A DNA stretch of 64,000 bases from Methylotenera_A sp044222005 (lineage in GTDB: Bacteria > Pseudomonadota > Gammaproteobacteria > Burkholderiales > Methylophilaceae), in NCBI GenBank assembly GCA_044222005.1, contig JBGANY010000004.1, positions 89,632-153,631 on the forward strand, in the 5' to 3' direction. This document shows, one piece after another, positions 45,247 to 54,227 of this stretch; within the stretch, counting starts at the first letter, position 1, and every line of letters begins with the position of its first letter. The position numbers and the translations under genes are program-made. The notes under the pieces were generated by a model that worked only from the letters and a program-made list of their open reading frames with translations, did no database searches and was not told the origin of the DNA.

Positions 45247-46254
45247 ATGGCTGATAAATTTTTATCTCAAGACGAAGTCGATGCCCTGCTGAAAGGCGTT
45301 GAGGGCGACAGTGATGACGCCAAGCCTGCGGGGGATGATGAGACTGCTGTGCGTGATTACGACATGGCGACGCAAGAACGTATCGTGCGTGGGCGCATGC
45401 CTACGCTTGAGATCATCAATGAAAGATTTGCGCGCCTGGTTCGTATCGAGTTGTTCAATTTTTTGCGGCGCAGTGTTGAGGTTTCTGCTGGCCAGGTGCG
45501 TATTGTCAAATACAGCGATTTTATTAGCAATCTGGTAGTGCCTACCAATCTGAATTTAATTCAGACGAAACCGTTGCGCGGCAATGCGCTGATGGTGTTT
45601 GATCCTAGCCTGGTGTTCCTGGTGGTGGACAATATGTTCGGCGGGGATGGCCGTTTCCACACCCGCGCAGAAGGACGTGAATTCACCCAGACAGAACAGC
45701 GCATTATTCAGCGCATTCTCAATATCGTGTTCGAAACTTATTCAAAATCATGGGAGCAAGTGTATCCCGTGCAGTTCGAGTATGTTCGCTCTGAGATCAA
45801 TACACAGTTTGCCAACATTGCCACGCCGAACGAGGCGGTGGCTGCGATTACGTTTAATGTCGAGTTAGGCCCGGCAAGTGGCGAGATGCATTTCTGTTTT
45901 CCCTATTCGATGCTGGAGCCAATCCGCGACATACTGGCGTCATCATCACAAGGTGAGATGCTAGGCGCGGACAAGCGTTGGGTAAAGCTGATGACACAGC
46001 AGGTACAGGCTGCGGAAATCGAGATTGTGGCTGATCTGGCCAAGGCCTCAATGCAGCTAGGCGAGGTGCTGAACATGAAAGTGGGTGATGTCATTCCGCT
46101 CAATATTGCTGAAGAGATTGAAGGACAGGTCGATGGCATCCCGGTGATGCTTTGCAAATACGGATTATTCAACGGCCAATACGCATTGCGCGTAGAGAAG
46201 CTTTTAAGATCCAACTCAACTGAATATATTAAAGGAGAAGCTTATGGCGACTGA
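45247..46254 (+). CDS. fliM: Flagellar motor switch protein FliM
   Basis: A 335-residue C-ring protein. The N-terminal CheY-binding segment begins LSQDEVDALLKG, the CheC-like middle domain has NMFGGDGRFHTRAEGREFT and the C-terminal SpoA domain shares the FliN fold. It starts 18 bp after fliL and overlaps fliN by 11 bp. Confidence 0.97.
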   Translation: MADKFLSQDEVDALLKGVEGDSDDAKPAGDDETAVRDYDMATQERIVRGRMPTLEIINERFARLVRIELFNFLRRSVEVSAGQVRIVKYSDFISNLVVPTNLNLIQTKPLRGNALMVFDPSLVFLVVDNMFGGDGRFHTRAEGREFTQTEQRIIQRILNIVFETYSKSWEQVYPVQFEYVRSEINTQFANIATPNEAVAAITFNVELGPASGEMHFCFPYSMLEPIRDILASSSQGEMLGADKRWVKLMTQQVQAAEIEIVADLAKASMQLGEVLNMKVGDVIPLNIAEEIEGQVDGIPVMLCKYGLFNGQYALRVEKLLRSNSTEYIKGEAYGD

Positions 46255-46663
46255 TGCTGTAGAAGAGGTGGTTGAAGAGACTGTGGAAAATGACTGGAGC
46301 GCGCAGTCAGCCGCAGAGTCCTCTGTGTTGCAGACCAGCAATGTTGAACAGGCTCAGGTGTTTTCGGAATTCACGCCGAAAAACAAGCTCAATGAAACCC
46401 AGAACGACATTGATTTTATTCTGGATATTCCAGTGCAGCTTACGGTGGAACTGGGGCGCACCAAAATCGCCATCAAGAATCTGCTGCAATTGGCGCAAGG
46501 CTCTGTGGTTGAGCTGGACGGCATGGCCGGTGAGCCGATGGATGTGCTGGTGAACGGATGCCTGATTGCGCAGGGCGAGGTCGTGGTGGTGAATGACAAG
46601 TTCGGTATTCGTCTGACCGACATCATCACGCCGGCCGAGCGTATCCGCAAAATTAACAAGTAA
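46244..46663 (+). CDS. fliN: Flagellar motor switch protein FliN
   Basis: A 139-residue protein with a variable acidic N-terminus and the SpoA domain: ILDIPVQLTVELGRTKIAI then GSVVELDGMAGEPMDVLVNG and FGIRLTDIITPAER. It forms the base of the C-ring. AAAGGAGA lies just before the ATG inside the fliM end. Confidence 0.97.
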   Translation: MATDAVEEVVEETVENDWSAQSAAESSVLQTSNVEQAQVFSEFTPKNKLNETQNDIDFILDIPVQLTVELGRTKIAIKNLLQLAQGSVVELDGMAGEPMDVLVNGCLIAQGEVVVVNDKFGIRLTDIITPAERIRKINK

Positions 46664-46684
46664 GTTACTCAGAAAAAATCATCC

Positions 46685-47209
46685 ATGAAGTTACGTTTGA
46701 ATCTGCTGTTTTTAAGTTTTTATACTGTGTCTTGCAGCGCGTGGGCCGCGGATACTTTTGCTGCATCGCCAACGGGTGGCATATTGAAAATGGTGCTGGG
46801 TCTTGCCGTGGTATTGGCTGTGATGGCTCTGCTGACATGGGTATTAAAGCGCATGATGCCAGGCGCTGGCGGCAATAAACAGTCGGTGGCGCGTGTTGTA
46901 GGCGGTGTCAGTGTTGGCTCGCGCGAACGTGTCGTGGTGGTGGAGGTGGCAGGGCGCTGGATCGTGGTGGGCGTGGCTGCCGGCCAGGTAAACGGTATTG
47001 CCAATCTGGAGGCTGGCTCTATGCAGTTATCAGAAAATGCCCAAGCTGCTGATAACCAGCTTAACCCAAATTTAGGCGCACTTACACAATCACTAGCGCC
47101 ATCTTTTGCGCAATGGTTAAAGAAATCTACGGCCAAGATGGCTGGTAATGGGATGGCTCGAAATAAGGTGGCAGGAAAAACAGATGCAGAAAAAGATGCG
47201 CAAGAATAA
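46685..47209 (+). CDS. fliO: Flagellar biosynthetic protein FliO
   Basis: A 174-residue protein with a cleavable signal (residues 1-21, ending SAWA), one membrane helix near residues 33-54 and a cytoplasmic domain with VARVVGGVSVGSRERVVVVE. It helps assemble the FliP pore. It overlaps the fliP start. Confidence 0.93.
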   Translation: MKLRLNLLFLSFYTVSCSAWAADTFAASPTGGILKMVLGLAVVLAVMALLTWVLKRMMPGAGGNKQSVARVVGGVSVGSRERVVVVEVAGRWIVVGVAAGQVNGIANLEAGSMQLSENAQAADNQLNPNLGALTQSLAPSFAQWLKKSTAKMAGNGMARNKVAGKTDAEKDAQE

Positions 47210-47948
47210 TTTAAACCCTCTATGGATGCTGGTGTTGATCGCACTGACTCTGCCGCTTACCGCATTTGCCGAGAATGGCTTGCCTCTGGTGAACGCATTG
47301 CCAGCGGCGGGCGGCGGTCAGAATTATACCTTGAGCCTGCAAACCTTAATCCTACTGACATCCTTAACCTTCTTGCCAGCAGCGCTGCTGATGATGACAG
47401 GATTTACTCGCATTATTATTGTGCTGTCGCTATTGCGCCAGGCACTGGGTACACAATCCGCGCCACCTAACCAGGTGATGATTGGCTTGGCTTTATTCCT
47501 CACTTTTTTTGTGATGAGCCCGGTCATAGACAAAATCTACACCGATGCCTACCAGCCGCTTGCAGAGAACAGAATCACCATGCAGGAGGCGATGGATAAA
47601 GGTGCTGAGCCGCTTAAAGCCTTTATGATGAAACAGACGCGCGAAAGCGACCTCGCATTGTTCGTGAAAATGGCGCAAATCGAGAAAATCGAAACACCGG
47701 AGCAGGTGCCGTTGCGTGTACTGGTGCCGGCTTTTATGACGAGCGAGCTAAAAACCGCGTTCCAGATTGGCTTTGCCATATTCATCCCGTTTTTAATTAT
47801 CGACATGGTGGTAGCCAGTGTGTTGATGGCGATGGGGATGATGATGGTGTCGCCCGCGATTGTGTCGCTGCCCTTTAAGTTAATGTTATTTGTACTGGTT
47901 GACGGCTGGCAGTTGTTGTTAGGCTCGCTGGTACAAAGCTTCTATTAG
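47184..47948 (+). CDS. fliP: Flagellar export pore protein FliP
   Basis: A 254-residue membrane protein with a signal peptide and four membrane helices. Signatures are TGFTRIIIVLSLLRQALGTQ, PPNQVMIGLALFLTFFVM and FLIIDMVVASVLMAMGMMMV. Start 47184 is chosen for the preceding AGGAAA and natural signal length; it overlaps fliO by 26 bp. ATG 47196 is possible. Confidence 0.95.
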   Translation: MQKKMRKNNLNPLWMLVLIALTLPLTAFAENGLPLVNALPAAGGGQNYTLSLQTLILLTSLTFLPAALLMMTGFTRIIIVLSLLRQALGTQSAPPNQVMIGLALFLTFFVMSPVIDKIYTDAYQPLAENRITMQEAMDKGAEPLKAFMMKQTRESDLALFVKMAQIEKIETPEQVPLRVLVPAFMTSELKTAFQIGFAIFIPFLIIDMVVASVLMAMGMMMVSPAIVSLPFKLMLFVLVDGWQLLLGSLVQSFY

Positions 47949-47992
47949 AGACCTTGTGCAACTACTGCGCTCAATAATACAAGGAAAACCAA

Positions 47993-48262
47993 ATGACTCC
48001 GGAAAGCGTAATGACTCTAGGCAGGAATGCAATGGAAATCACGTTGCTGGTGGCTGCGCCCATATTGCTCACAGTGCTTATCATCGGCCTGGTCGTCAGC
48101 ATATTTCAGGCCGCCACACAGATTAACGAAGCTACATTGTCATTTATTCCCAAGCTGGTAGGCGTGTTTGTGGCACTGATGTTTGCCGGCCCATGGATGC
48201 TCACCACCATGGTGGATTATATGCATCTGGTGTTTACCGGCATTCCGTCGATGGCAAATTGA
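47993..48262 (+). CDS. fliQ: Flagellar export pore protein FliQ
   Basis: An 89-residue protein with two membrane helices. Typical elements are PESVMTLGRNAMEITLLVAA and FQAATQINEATLSFIPKL. It is part of the FliPQR export gate; AAGGAAA precedes the ATG. Confidence 0.96.
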   Translation: MTPESVMTLGRNAMEITLLVAAPILLTVLIIGLVVSIFQAATQINEATLSFIPKLVGVFVALMFAGPWMLTTMVDYMHLVFTGIPSMAN

Positions 48263-48292
48263 CCTAACCAGTTAACATACTTCTAAGTTGAT

Positions 48293-49120
48293 ATGGTTTC
48301 AATCAGCAGCGAACTTCTTCAAACATGGATTGTTAGCCTGCTCTGGCCTTTGACCAGAGTGCTGGGTGTGATGGCTATTGCACCGATATTCAGTCATAAC
48401 ACGATCCCCAACCGAATCAAGCTGGGCATAGGCATCGTGTTTACCTTGATTATTATGCCTACGCTGCCGCCTTTGCCCCAGTTCGAGATATTTTCGTTTC
48501 AAGGCCTGCTGATTTTAGTGCAGCAGCTTGTTATCGGGCTGGCAATTGGCTTCAGCATGCGGCTGGTCTTTGCTGCGGTTGATCTGGCAGGGCAACTGAT
48601 CGGCATGTCGATGGGCCTGGGTTTTGCTACTTTTTTTGATCCGCAGTCACAAGGCCAGAGTACCGCGGTGAACCAGTTTTTGATTCTTCTCGCCATGCTC
48701 ATCTTTTTAAGCCTGAATGGCCATTTGATGATCGTGACCGCCATGGCCAATAGCTTCATTACCATGCCGATCGCAATTGGCGGAAGCGGAATCAATCCGA
48801 TGAAAATCGCACTGTGGGGTGAAACGATTTTCAGTGCGGGCTTGCTGCTGGCTTTGCCGGTGGTGGCTGCATTGCTGATTACTAACATGGCATTGGGGAT
48901 ATTGACCCGAACTGCGCCGCAACTGAATTTATTCGGTATAGGTTTCCCTATCACCTTAAGTATCGGTTTTTTAGTATTGGCATTGGCACTGCCCGGGATG
49001 CTGAAACCGATTGAAAACTTTATTGAGCAGGGGATAAGCAATATGCATCAAGTGGCAGCGCCTGGTGCAGCGCCTGCGGCATTATCGCCAGCTCCGGCCC
49101 AATCTTCCAGCAGGCCATGA
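48293..49120 (+). CDS. fliR: Flagellar export pore protein FliR
   Basis: A 275-residue membrane protein with six helices. Typical elements are RVLGVMAIAPIFSHNTIPNR and IGMSMGLGFATFFDPQSQGQ. The Ala/Pro-rich tail after residue 255 is variable. It ends the fliE/fliF-R block; flhB and flhA do not follow in this window. Confidence 0.95.
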   Translation: MVSISSELLQTWIVSLLWPLTRVLGVMAIAPIFSHNTIPNRIKLGIGIVFTLIIMPTLPPLPQFEIFSFQGLLILVQQLVIGLAIGFSMRLVFAAVDLAGQLIGMSMGLGFATFFDPQSQGQSTAVNQFLILLAMLIFLSLNGHLMIVTAMANSFITMPIAIGGSGINPMKIALWGETIFSAGLLLALPVVAALLITNMALGILTRTAPQLNLFGIGFPITLSIGFLVLALALPGMLKPIENFIEQGISNMHQVAAPGAAPAALSPAPAQSSSRP

Positions 49121-49218
49121 ACTCAATACAGCGTTTTGCTCTAATGCAGCACGGATGCTGTTTCATCGCTTATCCATTAAAAAATACTTGACGAATTCGT
49201 CATAAAAAACGATGCCAG

Positions 49219-49797
49219 CTAATGGCCTACTGGCAGCAACGGCCACTTCTGAAGTATCTGGTAGCGCGCCCCTTGATCAGTCGTGACCGATTCCACCAGC
49301 ACAAACGCATCTACCTGCCACGCGATGGGGGCAATGGCTTGCAATTCCAGAATATGTCCGACCTGGCGTATCAATGTGACATGCGGATTAAACTCATAAT
49401 TTTCAAACAGAAAACCCGCTGCTATCAACTCCTGCTGCAGCGCCGTGGCTAGTTGGTACAGTGCTGGCACTTCCACCAGCGGTGTAGCATAAGCAATCCG
49501 GTTATATGACCAGAATGACAGTCTATCCAATACAAACCCAAAGGGCGGCACTGACACCTTGCCCGCGGTCTGCCTCAATAGCGGCAGATGTGCACGCTCT
49601 ATCTCTCCCAGAAACAGCAATGTCATGTGCAGAGTATCGGCATCCATAATGCGCCCCTCACACTGCGACTGATATTCCGTTGCTAATGAGTGCAGCGTCC
49701 TTTGTACCAATTCTTCTGGCCACAGGGCAAAAAATACGCGCGCTACACTTGAATTTTTTATCGGCATTTCTGCTGGCATGTATTCAAAATGGATCAT
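49219..49797 (-). CDS. thpR: RNA 2',3'-cyclic phosphodiesterase (ThpR/LigT)
   Basis: A 192-residue 2H phosphoesterase. The two catalytic HxTx motifs are HMTLLFLG near residue 57 and HVTLIRQVG near residue 139. It opens 2',3'-cyclic phosphates at RNA ends. A GAGGAAA site lies directly before the ATG at 49797; later in-frame ATGs (residues 7 and 11) are possible. It is unrelated to the flagellar genes around it. Confidence 0.92.
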   Translation of the reverse strand: MIHFEYMPAEMPIKNSSVARVFFALWPEELVQRTLHSLATEYQSQCEGRIMDADTLHMTLLFLGEIERAHLPLLRQTAGKVSVPPFGFVLDRLSFWSYNRIAYATPLVEVPALYQLATALQQELIAAGFLFENYEFNPHVTLIRQVGHILELQAIAPIAWQVDAFVLVESVTTDQGARYQILQKWPLLPVGH

Positions 49798-49911
49798 TTT
49801 CCTCTGAAATTCGCATTTTATATTGCACAGTTTTTTAACATGAACTTAGTATAATGCTTTATGAATTACAATGGTTGATAGCGACGATGCCGAATCAGTA
49901 TGGCCATGCCC

Positions 49912-49930
49912 CGGGTAGAATGCTACCCCG
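49912..49930 (+). other. Hairpin in the acyP leader
   Basis: CGGGTAG, loop AATG, CTACCCCG forms a short stable hairpin 28 bp before the acyP ATG. No T-run follows. A TATAAT lies upstream at 49850-49855, so the hairpin would be in the 5' leader of the transcript. Confidence 0.4.
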
Positions 49931-49957
49931 CACACAACTTATTGCAGGGGAACAAGA

Positions 49958-50248
49958 ATGACCATCCCTCCAGCTCTGCCACAAAAGAAGCTGCGCCTCG
50001 TGATTCATGGCCGCGTGCAAGGTGTGTTCTTCCGCAACTCGATGCGTCTGCAAGCGCAAAAGCTGGGGATCAGCGGTTGGGTGAGAAACCGCAGCGATGG
50101 TTCGGTAGAGGCTGCGGTGCATGGTAACTCCGCTGCCGTGGATTTAATCGTGCGCTGGGCCCAGCGCGGCCCGGAGTATGCGCAGGTGGAGCGAGTAGAA
50201 ATTGAGCTTGACGATGGCAGTTACAATGGCTTCGAGGTTATCGGATAA
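49958..50248 (+). CDS. acyP: Acylphosphatase
   Basis: A 96-residue alpha/beta sandwich enzyme that hydrolyses acyl phosphates. The signature VIHGRVQGVFFRNSMRLQA holds the catalytic Arg, and GWVRNRSDGSVEAAVHG holds the catalytic Asn. AGGGGAA precedes the ATG. A 19-bp piece of this gene (50132-50150) recurs at 50454-50472 inside the damaged flgL. Confidence 0.95.
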   Translation: MTIPPALPQKKLRLVIHGRVQGVFFRNSMRLQAQKLGISGWVRNRSDGSVEAAVHGNSAAVDLIVRWAQRGPEYAQVERVEIELDDGSYNGFEVIG

Positions 50249-50303
50249 TCCACAAATCGTGGATAGCCCAAATTTTGGAATGAGCGTTCCAGCAAACTCA
50301 GGG

Positions 50304-50864
50304 TTATATAAATTGGAATAGCGACAGTTTGGTCGTTTCTACAAATGATTTCTGCGCCGCTTCCATAATGGTTTGCTGTTTCGCGAGGTCTGAGAGCGCG
50401 CTGGCATAGTCAAGGTCCTCCAACTCGGAGTGGAAACGTTCCAGCAAACCAGGGCTGCCGTGGATTTAATCGCGAGGTCTGAGAGCGCGCTGGGCGGAGA
50501 GGGATTTGCTGTATTGCAGCGCGGCGTGTCCAAGGCATCAAGCTCATTCAGTTTGGAGCCGATGCGCACATTGAGTGGACCCTGCAGATTGCTGATGGCT
50601 GTTGCCAGGCCGCCAGTGAAAGCCGCTTGCGTGGAGCGTTGGTGATGGGCGTAATGTCACCAGATTGCTCAAGGTGGCGAATACATCATTACCGCCTGCT
50701 TGAAATACGTTGTCGATGACATTTGCCGCCATCCATCCACCTGAATCTGCTGGATTGTCACCGGCATAGCTTGCACCGGAAGCATTTTTGGTATCCGTTT
50801 TAATGAGCATAAATATAGTCTCCGATTCTTGCGTATTTGCAAGGTTGATCAATTCTTCAGGGTG
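50304..50864 (-). pseudogene. flgL: Remnant of flagellar hook-filament junction protein FlgL (HAP3)
   Basis: Only the middle and end of FlgL survive. EELINLANTQ and TDTKNASGASYAGDN at 50864-50740 match the family's middle, NDVFATLSNLV follows, then the frame breaks near 50660. TGGLATAISNLQG and GSKLNELDALDT continue in another frame. After a further break the true tail (FHSELEDLDYASALSDLAKQ through the stop at 50304-50306) is intact in a third. The N-terminal D0/D1 helix and the start are gone. Inside the remnant, 24 bp are duplicated (50381-50404 and 50470-50493) and 19 bp match acyP. A working FlgL cannot be made from this sequence. Confidence 0.75.
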
Positions 50865-52016
50865 TATATAAATTGAAAGAGCCCTGTGTGTGTGAATAGC
50901 GACGTTTGCCAGTTTGGTAGATGAGCAGTTAATCTGGCCAGGCTCAAATGATCCAGATTTTGCACCGCCGCTGCGCCGCTTCCATAATGGTTTTCGCCAG
51001 AACCAGTTGCTGCTGACTGCTGGGTCAGGAATGCTGAACAAGGCGCCGCCAGGATTGCCGTTCTTGTCCAGACCTTGTGCATGCTGGGCATTAAAGGTTT
51101 CTGCGAGCACGACTGCAATTTGCCCCAACTGATTCTGCACGGTGTCTAGTGATTCACTGCGGAACTGAAGCAAACCGCCTATCGCCCCGCCTGGCAGGCT
51201 ATCCACACCCAAAACCGTTGTTTTGGTCTTGTTCTGATAAGCCACTTCCAACCGGCCGGGATCTGTAGGAGAGGAGGTCGTGATGAGCGAATTGGTGACG
51301 GTGCCCACGACTAATGGCAGGCCGTTGCCGATAAATATGTTATAGCTGCCCTGGTTCTGTGGCACGACAGTCGTCTTGATCTGTTTACTGAGTTCAAGCA
51401 CCAGCTGATCGCGTTGGTCCATCAGGTCATTGGGCGGATTGCCGGCAGAATTGACGGCTTTTTCAATCACGTCATTCAATCTGGCGATCTGTTTGGCATA
51501 GCTATTGACCATGTTGACGCTGGAGGTGAGTTGTGTATTGACGCTGTCGCGAATTTCGTTGAGGCGGTTGTTCGTGCTTTGAAAGCGGTTGACCAGGGAT
51601 TGTGCATAGGACAACATGGTTTGCCGGGTTGGCGTGTCGCCCGGGTTGGCAGAAAGACTCTGTACGCTGGCAAAAAAATCATTGAGCGCAGGATTAAGGC
51701 CTACAGAGGCATCTGATAGCATGTTCTCTATAGCACCAAGGTTCGAGCTGTAGACATCTACCCCCGAACTTACCGCCTGGCTATTGACAACCTGCCTGGC
51801 CAGTATTTCATTGTAAACACGTGTTACTGCTGAAATCTCGGTCCCTTGGCCAATATAGCCATAGCCGAAGTTCTGCGCCTGTGCGGCAGACTGAACCACG
51901 ACCTGCCTTGAGTAACCTGGCGTGGAAGCATTGGCGATATTATGCCCGGTGGTGCTAAGGCCGACCTGAGCCGCATTCAGCGCACTTGTTCCGATGCTTA
52001 GTATGTTGGAAGCCAT
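50544..52016 (-). pseudogene. flgK: Flagellar hook-associated protein FlgK (HAP1), truncated and fused to FlgL fragments
   Basis: The first 345 or so residues are a normal FlgK N-terminus (SIGTSALNAAQVGLSTTGHN, then ANASTPGYSRQVVVQ and ARQVVNSQAVSSGVDVYSSN). After GGALFSIPDPAVSS the frame runs into foreign sequence (50870-51010) that includes a 23-bp copy of the flgL tail (50971-50993), then into the middle of FlgL, and ends out of frame. The C-terminal FlgK domain needed to bind hook and FlgL is missing. The 5' end and its sigma-28 promoter are intact, so a hybrid may be expressed. An assembly error is the main alternative. Confidence 0.8.
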
Positions 52017-52051
52017 GATATCTTTTCGTCAAAATCCATAATATAAGTTTG

Positions 52052-52078
52052 ATGACGGCATAAATATTTAGAACTTTA
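52052..52078 (-). promoter_or_regulatory. Sigma-28 (FliA) promoter of flgK
   Basis: On the minus strand: TAAAGTTC, 11-bp spacer, GCCGTCAT, 36 bp upstream of the flgK ATG. The -35 matches 7 of 8 and the -10 keeps GCCG; spacing is exact. Confidence 0.72.
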
Positions 52079-52101
52079 GGCCGACTAATTAAAATAATTT
52101 T

Positions 52102-53070
52102 TTATGATGCCAATACTTTCTGTATCACGCTGGCGAGTTTGCTGGCGTATTGGGGGTCAGTGGCGTAGCCGGCTTTTTGCATGGCTTGCGCATAACCGTT
52201 CACATCTTGCAGGTTCGCCATGACTTTTTCGTAGCGCGGATTGCTGCGCATCAGGTTGGCAAAGTCTTTGAATGAATCTGCATAGCTGTCGTAGGCACGG
52301 AATTTTTCGATACGTTTTTGTTTGATGCCATTGATATATTCAGTCGTTGTGGCTTCTACGACTTTGCCATCCCAGTTGCCGGTGGCTTTAATGCCAAACA
52401 GATTGTTGCTGGGAGTGCCATCAGCCGCTTTGATCTCGCGCTTGCCCCAGCCGCTTTCCAGAGCGGCTTGGCCGAGCATCAAATGCGCAGGCACGCCGGT
52501 GGCACGGCTTGCCGCTTCGGCGTGCTGCGCCATGCGGTTTTGAAATTCAGACGCGCTGCTGCTTAGGGATTTATAATTTAATAGGTTATTCTCAGAAGGC
52601 AGATGATTGCTCTGAACTGCCTTGTTTTCAATAGGCTTAGATTCGGGCGCTTTTGTATTGATGGGTGAGAGCGGGTTTCTGATCAGCGCCGACCCCCCTT
52701 GCAGGTGAGAGCCAGATATAACGGATTCATCTGCAATCGCCTGCTGCATGTTGTTGGTAGCCGCATAACCACTTTTACTGAGTTGCCTGGCAAGCACATC
52801 TGCCAGCCCCAGCCCTTTTGATGCGAGATTGCTGCTCAGTTGCTGATCAAGCATTGAAGTGAAAGTGCGGCTTTGTTCGTTATCAAATGGATTGTCTTGC
52901 GATGAAGCTTCGCGCATGCTCTTCAGCATCATGTTCATGAAGATGGCTTCAAACTGCTTGGCTACACCTTTGATCGCTTCTGGCGAATTTTCCTTAGCCG
53001 CTTGCTTAAGGTTATTTAAGCCATTGGCATCAAAAGCGACTTTTCCAGATAAATCGGCACTATTAATCAT
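52102..53070 (-). CDS. flgJ: Flagellar rod assembly protein/muramidase FlgJ
   Basis: A 322-residue two-domain protein. The N-terminal rod-cap domain (to about residue 110) has KGVAKQFEAIFMNMMLKSMR. The C-terminal glucosaminidase domain starts near residue 170 with AHLMLGQAALESGWGKREI, whose Glu is catalytic, and has the NLFGIKATGNWDG block. It opens peptidoglycan for the rod. It lies 2 bp after flgI. Confidence 0.95.
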   Translation of the reverse strand: MINSADLSGKVAFDANGLNNLKQAAKENSPEAIKGVAKQFEAIFMNMMLKSMREASSQDNPFDNEQSRTFTSMLDQQLSSNLASKGLGLADVLARQLSKSGYAATNNMQQAIADESVISGSHLQGGSALIRNPLSPINTKAPESKPIENKAVQSNHLPSENNLLNYKSLSSSASEFQNRMAQHAEAASRATGVPAHLMLGQAALESGWGKREIKAADGTPSNNLFGIKATGNWDGKVVEATTTEYINGIKQKRIEKFRAYDSYADSFKDFANLMRSNPRYEKVMANLQDVNGYAQAMQKAGYATDPQYASKLASVIQKVLAS

Positions 53071-53072
53071 AG

Positions 53073-54227
53073 CTAGATAATCTCTAATTCGGCACGCAGA
53101 GAACCCGCCGCCTTCATGGCTTGCAGTATCGCGAGCAGATCTTGCGGCGTAGCGCCAATCGCATTGAGCGCCTTTACTACGTCAGAAAGATTGGCGCCGT
53201 TATTCAGTTGCAGCACCTTGCCAGGCTCTTTATTGATATCAATTCTTGAAACAGCCGTGGAAACGGTCTGGCCATTTGAAAACGCGCCTGGCTGGCTGAT
53301 GACGGGTGCAGTATCAATGACCACAGACAGGTTGCCATGCGATACGGCGCAGCTTTCTAGCGTAACTGCCTTGTTCATCACCACCGAGCCGGTGCGGGCG
53401 TTCAGGATGATTTTCGCAGAACCTGCGGCAGGTGAGATGCTGATGGATTCCAGCGCGGCCAGGAAAGATACACGGCTGCTGCTGGCAGGCGGTTGTACCC
53501 GAATCACGCGGCCATCTTGCGCGAAAGCGGTATTCTGGCCAAATTTACGATTAATGGCATCTACCACCAGAGCAGCAGTGGAAAAGTCCGATTCTTTTAA
53601 TTCCAGATTAACGCCGTCAGTCTGGCTGATGGGATTAGGGAGCGCGCGTTCCACAGTGGCCCCGTCTGAAATACGACCTACGCTCAGGTGGTTAATCTGT
53701 GTCTGGCTGCCATTGGCGGAGGCGCCGACGCCGCCGACTACCAGATTGCCCTGTGCAATCGCGTAAATCTGGCCATCAGCGCCTTTAAGTGGAGTCATCA
53801 GCAAGGTGCCGCCGCGCAGGCTTTTGGCGTTTCCCATGGACGAAACGGTAATGTCCAGGGTTTGGCCAGGCTGTGCAAAAGCCGGCAGGCTGCTGGTCAC
53901 GATGACCGAAGCCACATTCTTAAGCTGCAGATTGGTGCCGGGCGGCAAGCTCACGCCCATTTGCTGCATCATGCTGATGATGCTTTGTATGGTAAAAGGT
54001 GTCTGTGTTGTCTGGTCGCCTGTCCCATCCAGGCCAACCACCAGGCCGTAGCCGATGAGCTGGTTGCTGCGGACACCTTGAATCGTTGCTAAATCTTTGA
54101 GGCGTTCAGCATGAGCAGGCACGCTTAAGGCTATTAAAATCAGCAGCATGAGGCTTATAAACGCTGGATGCCTATGGGCGGATTTCACAAACTGCCTAAA
54201 AAGATATCTTGTCATGTTATTTATCAC
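53073..54227 (-). CDS. flgI: Flagellar P-ring protein FlgI
   Basis: A 384-residue periplasmic ring protein with a signal peptide (hydrophobic residues 24-38, cut after VPAHA). The mature start ERLKDLATIQGVRSNQLIGY and LVVGLDGTGDQTTQTPFT are diagnostic. The GTG start overlaps the flgH stop (GTGA); ATG 54215 is an alternative four codons later. Confidence 0.95.
   Translation of the reverse strand: MINNMTRYLFRQFVKSAHRHPAFISLMLLILIALSVPAHAERLKDLATIQGVRSNQLIGYGLVVGLDGTGDQTTQTPFTIQSIISMMQQMGVSLPPGTNLQLKNVASVIVTSSLPAFAQPGQTLDITVSSMGNAKSLRGGTLLMTPLKGADGQIYAIAQGNLVVGGVGASANGSQTQINHLSVGRISDGATVERALPNPISQTDGVNLELKESDFSTAALVVDAINRKFGQNTAFAQDGRVIRVQPPASSSRVSFLAALESISISPAAGSAKIILNARTGSVVMNKAVTLESCAVSHGNLSVVIDTAPVISQPGAFSNGQTVSTAVSRIDINKEPGKVLQLNNGANLSDVVKALNAIGATPQDLLAILQAMKAAGSLRAELEII

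Noticed and set aside
50281..51020. Diversity-generating retroelement as the cause of the flgKL scrambling
   Set aside because: No reverse transcriptase, template repeat with adenine-specific changes or accessory gene is visible; changes are block rearrangements.
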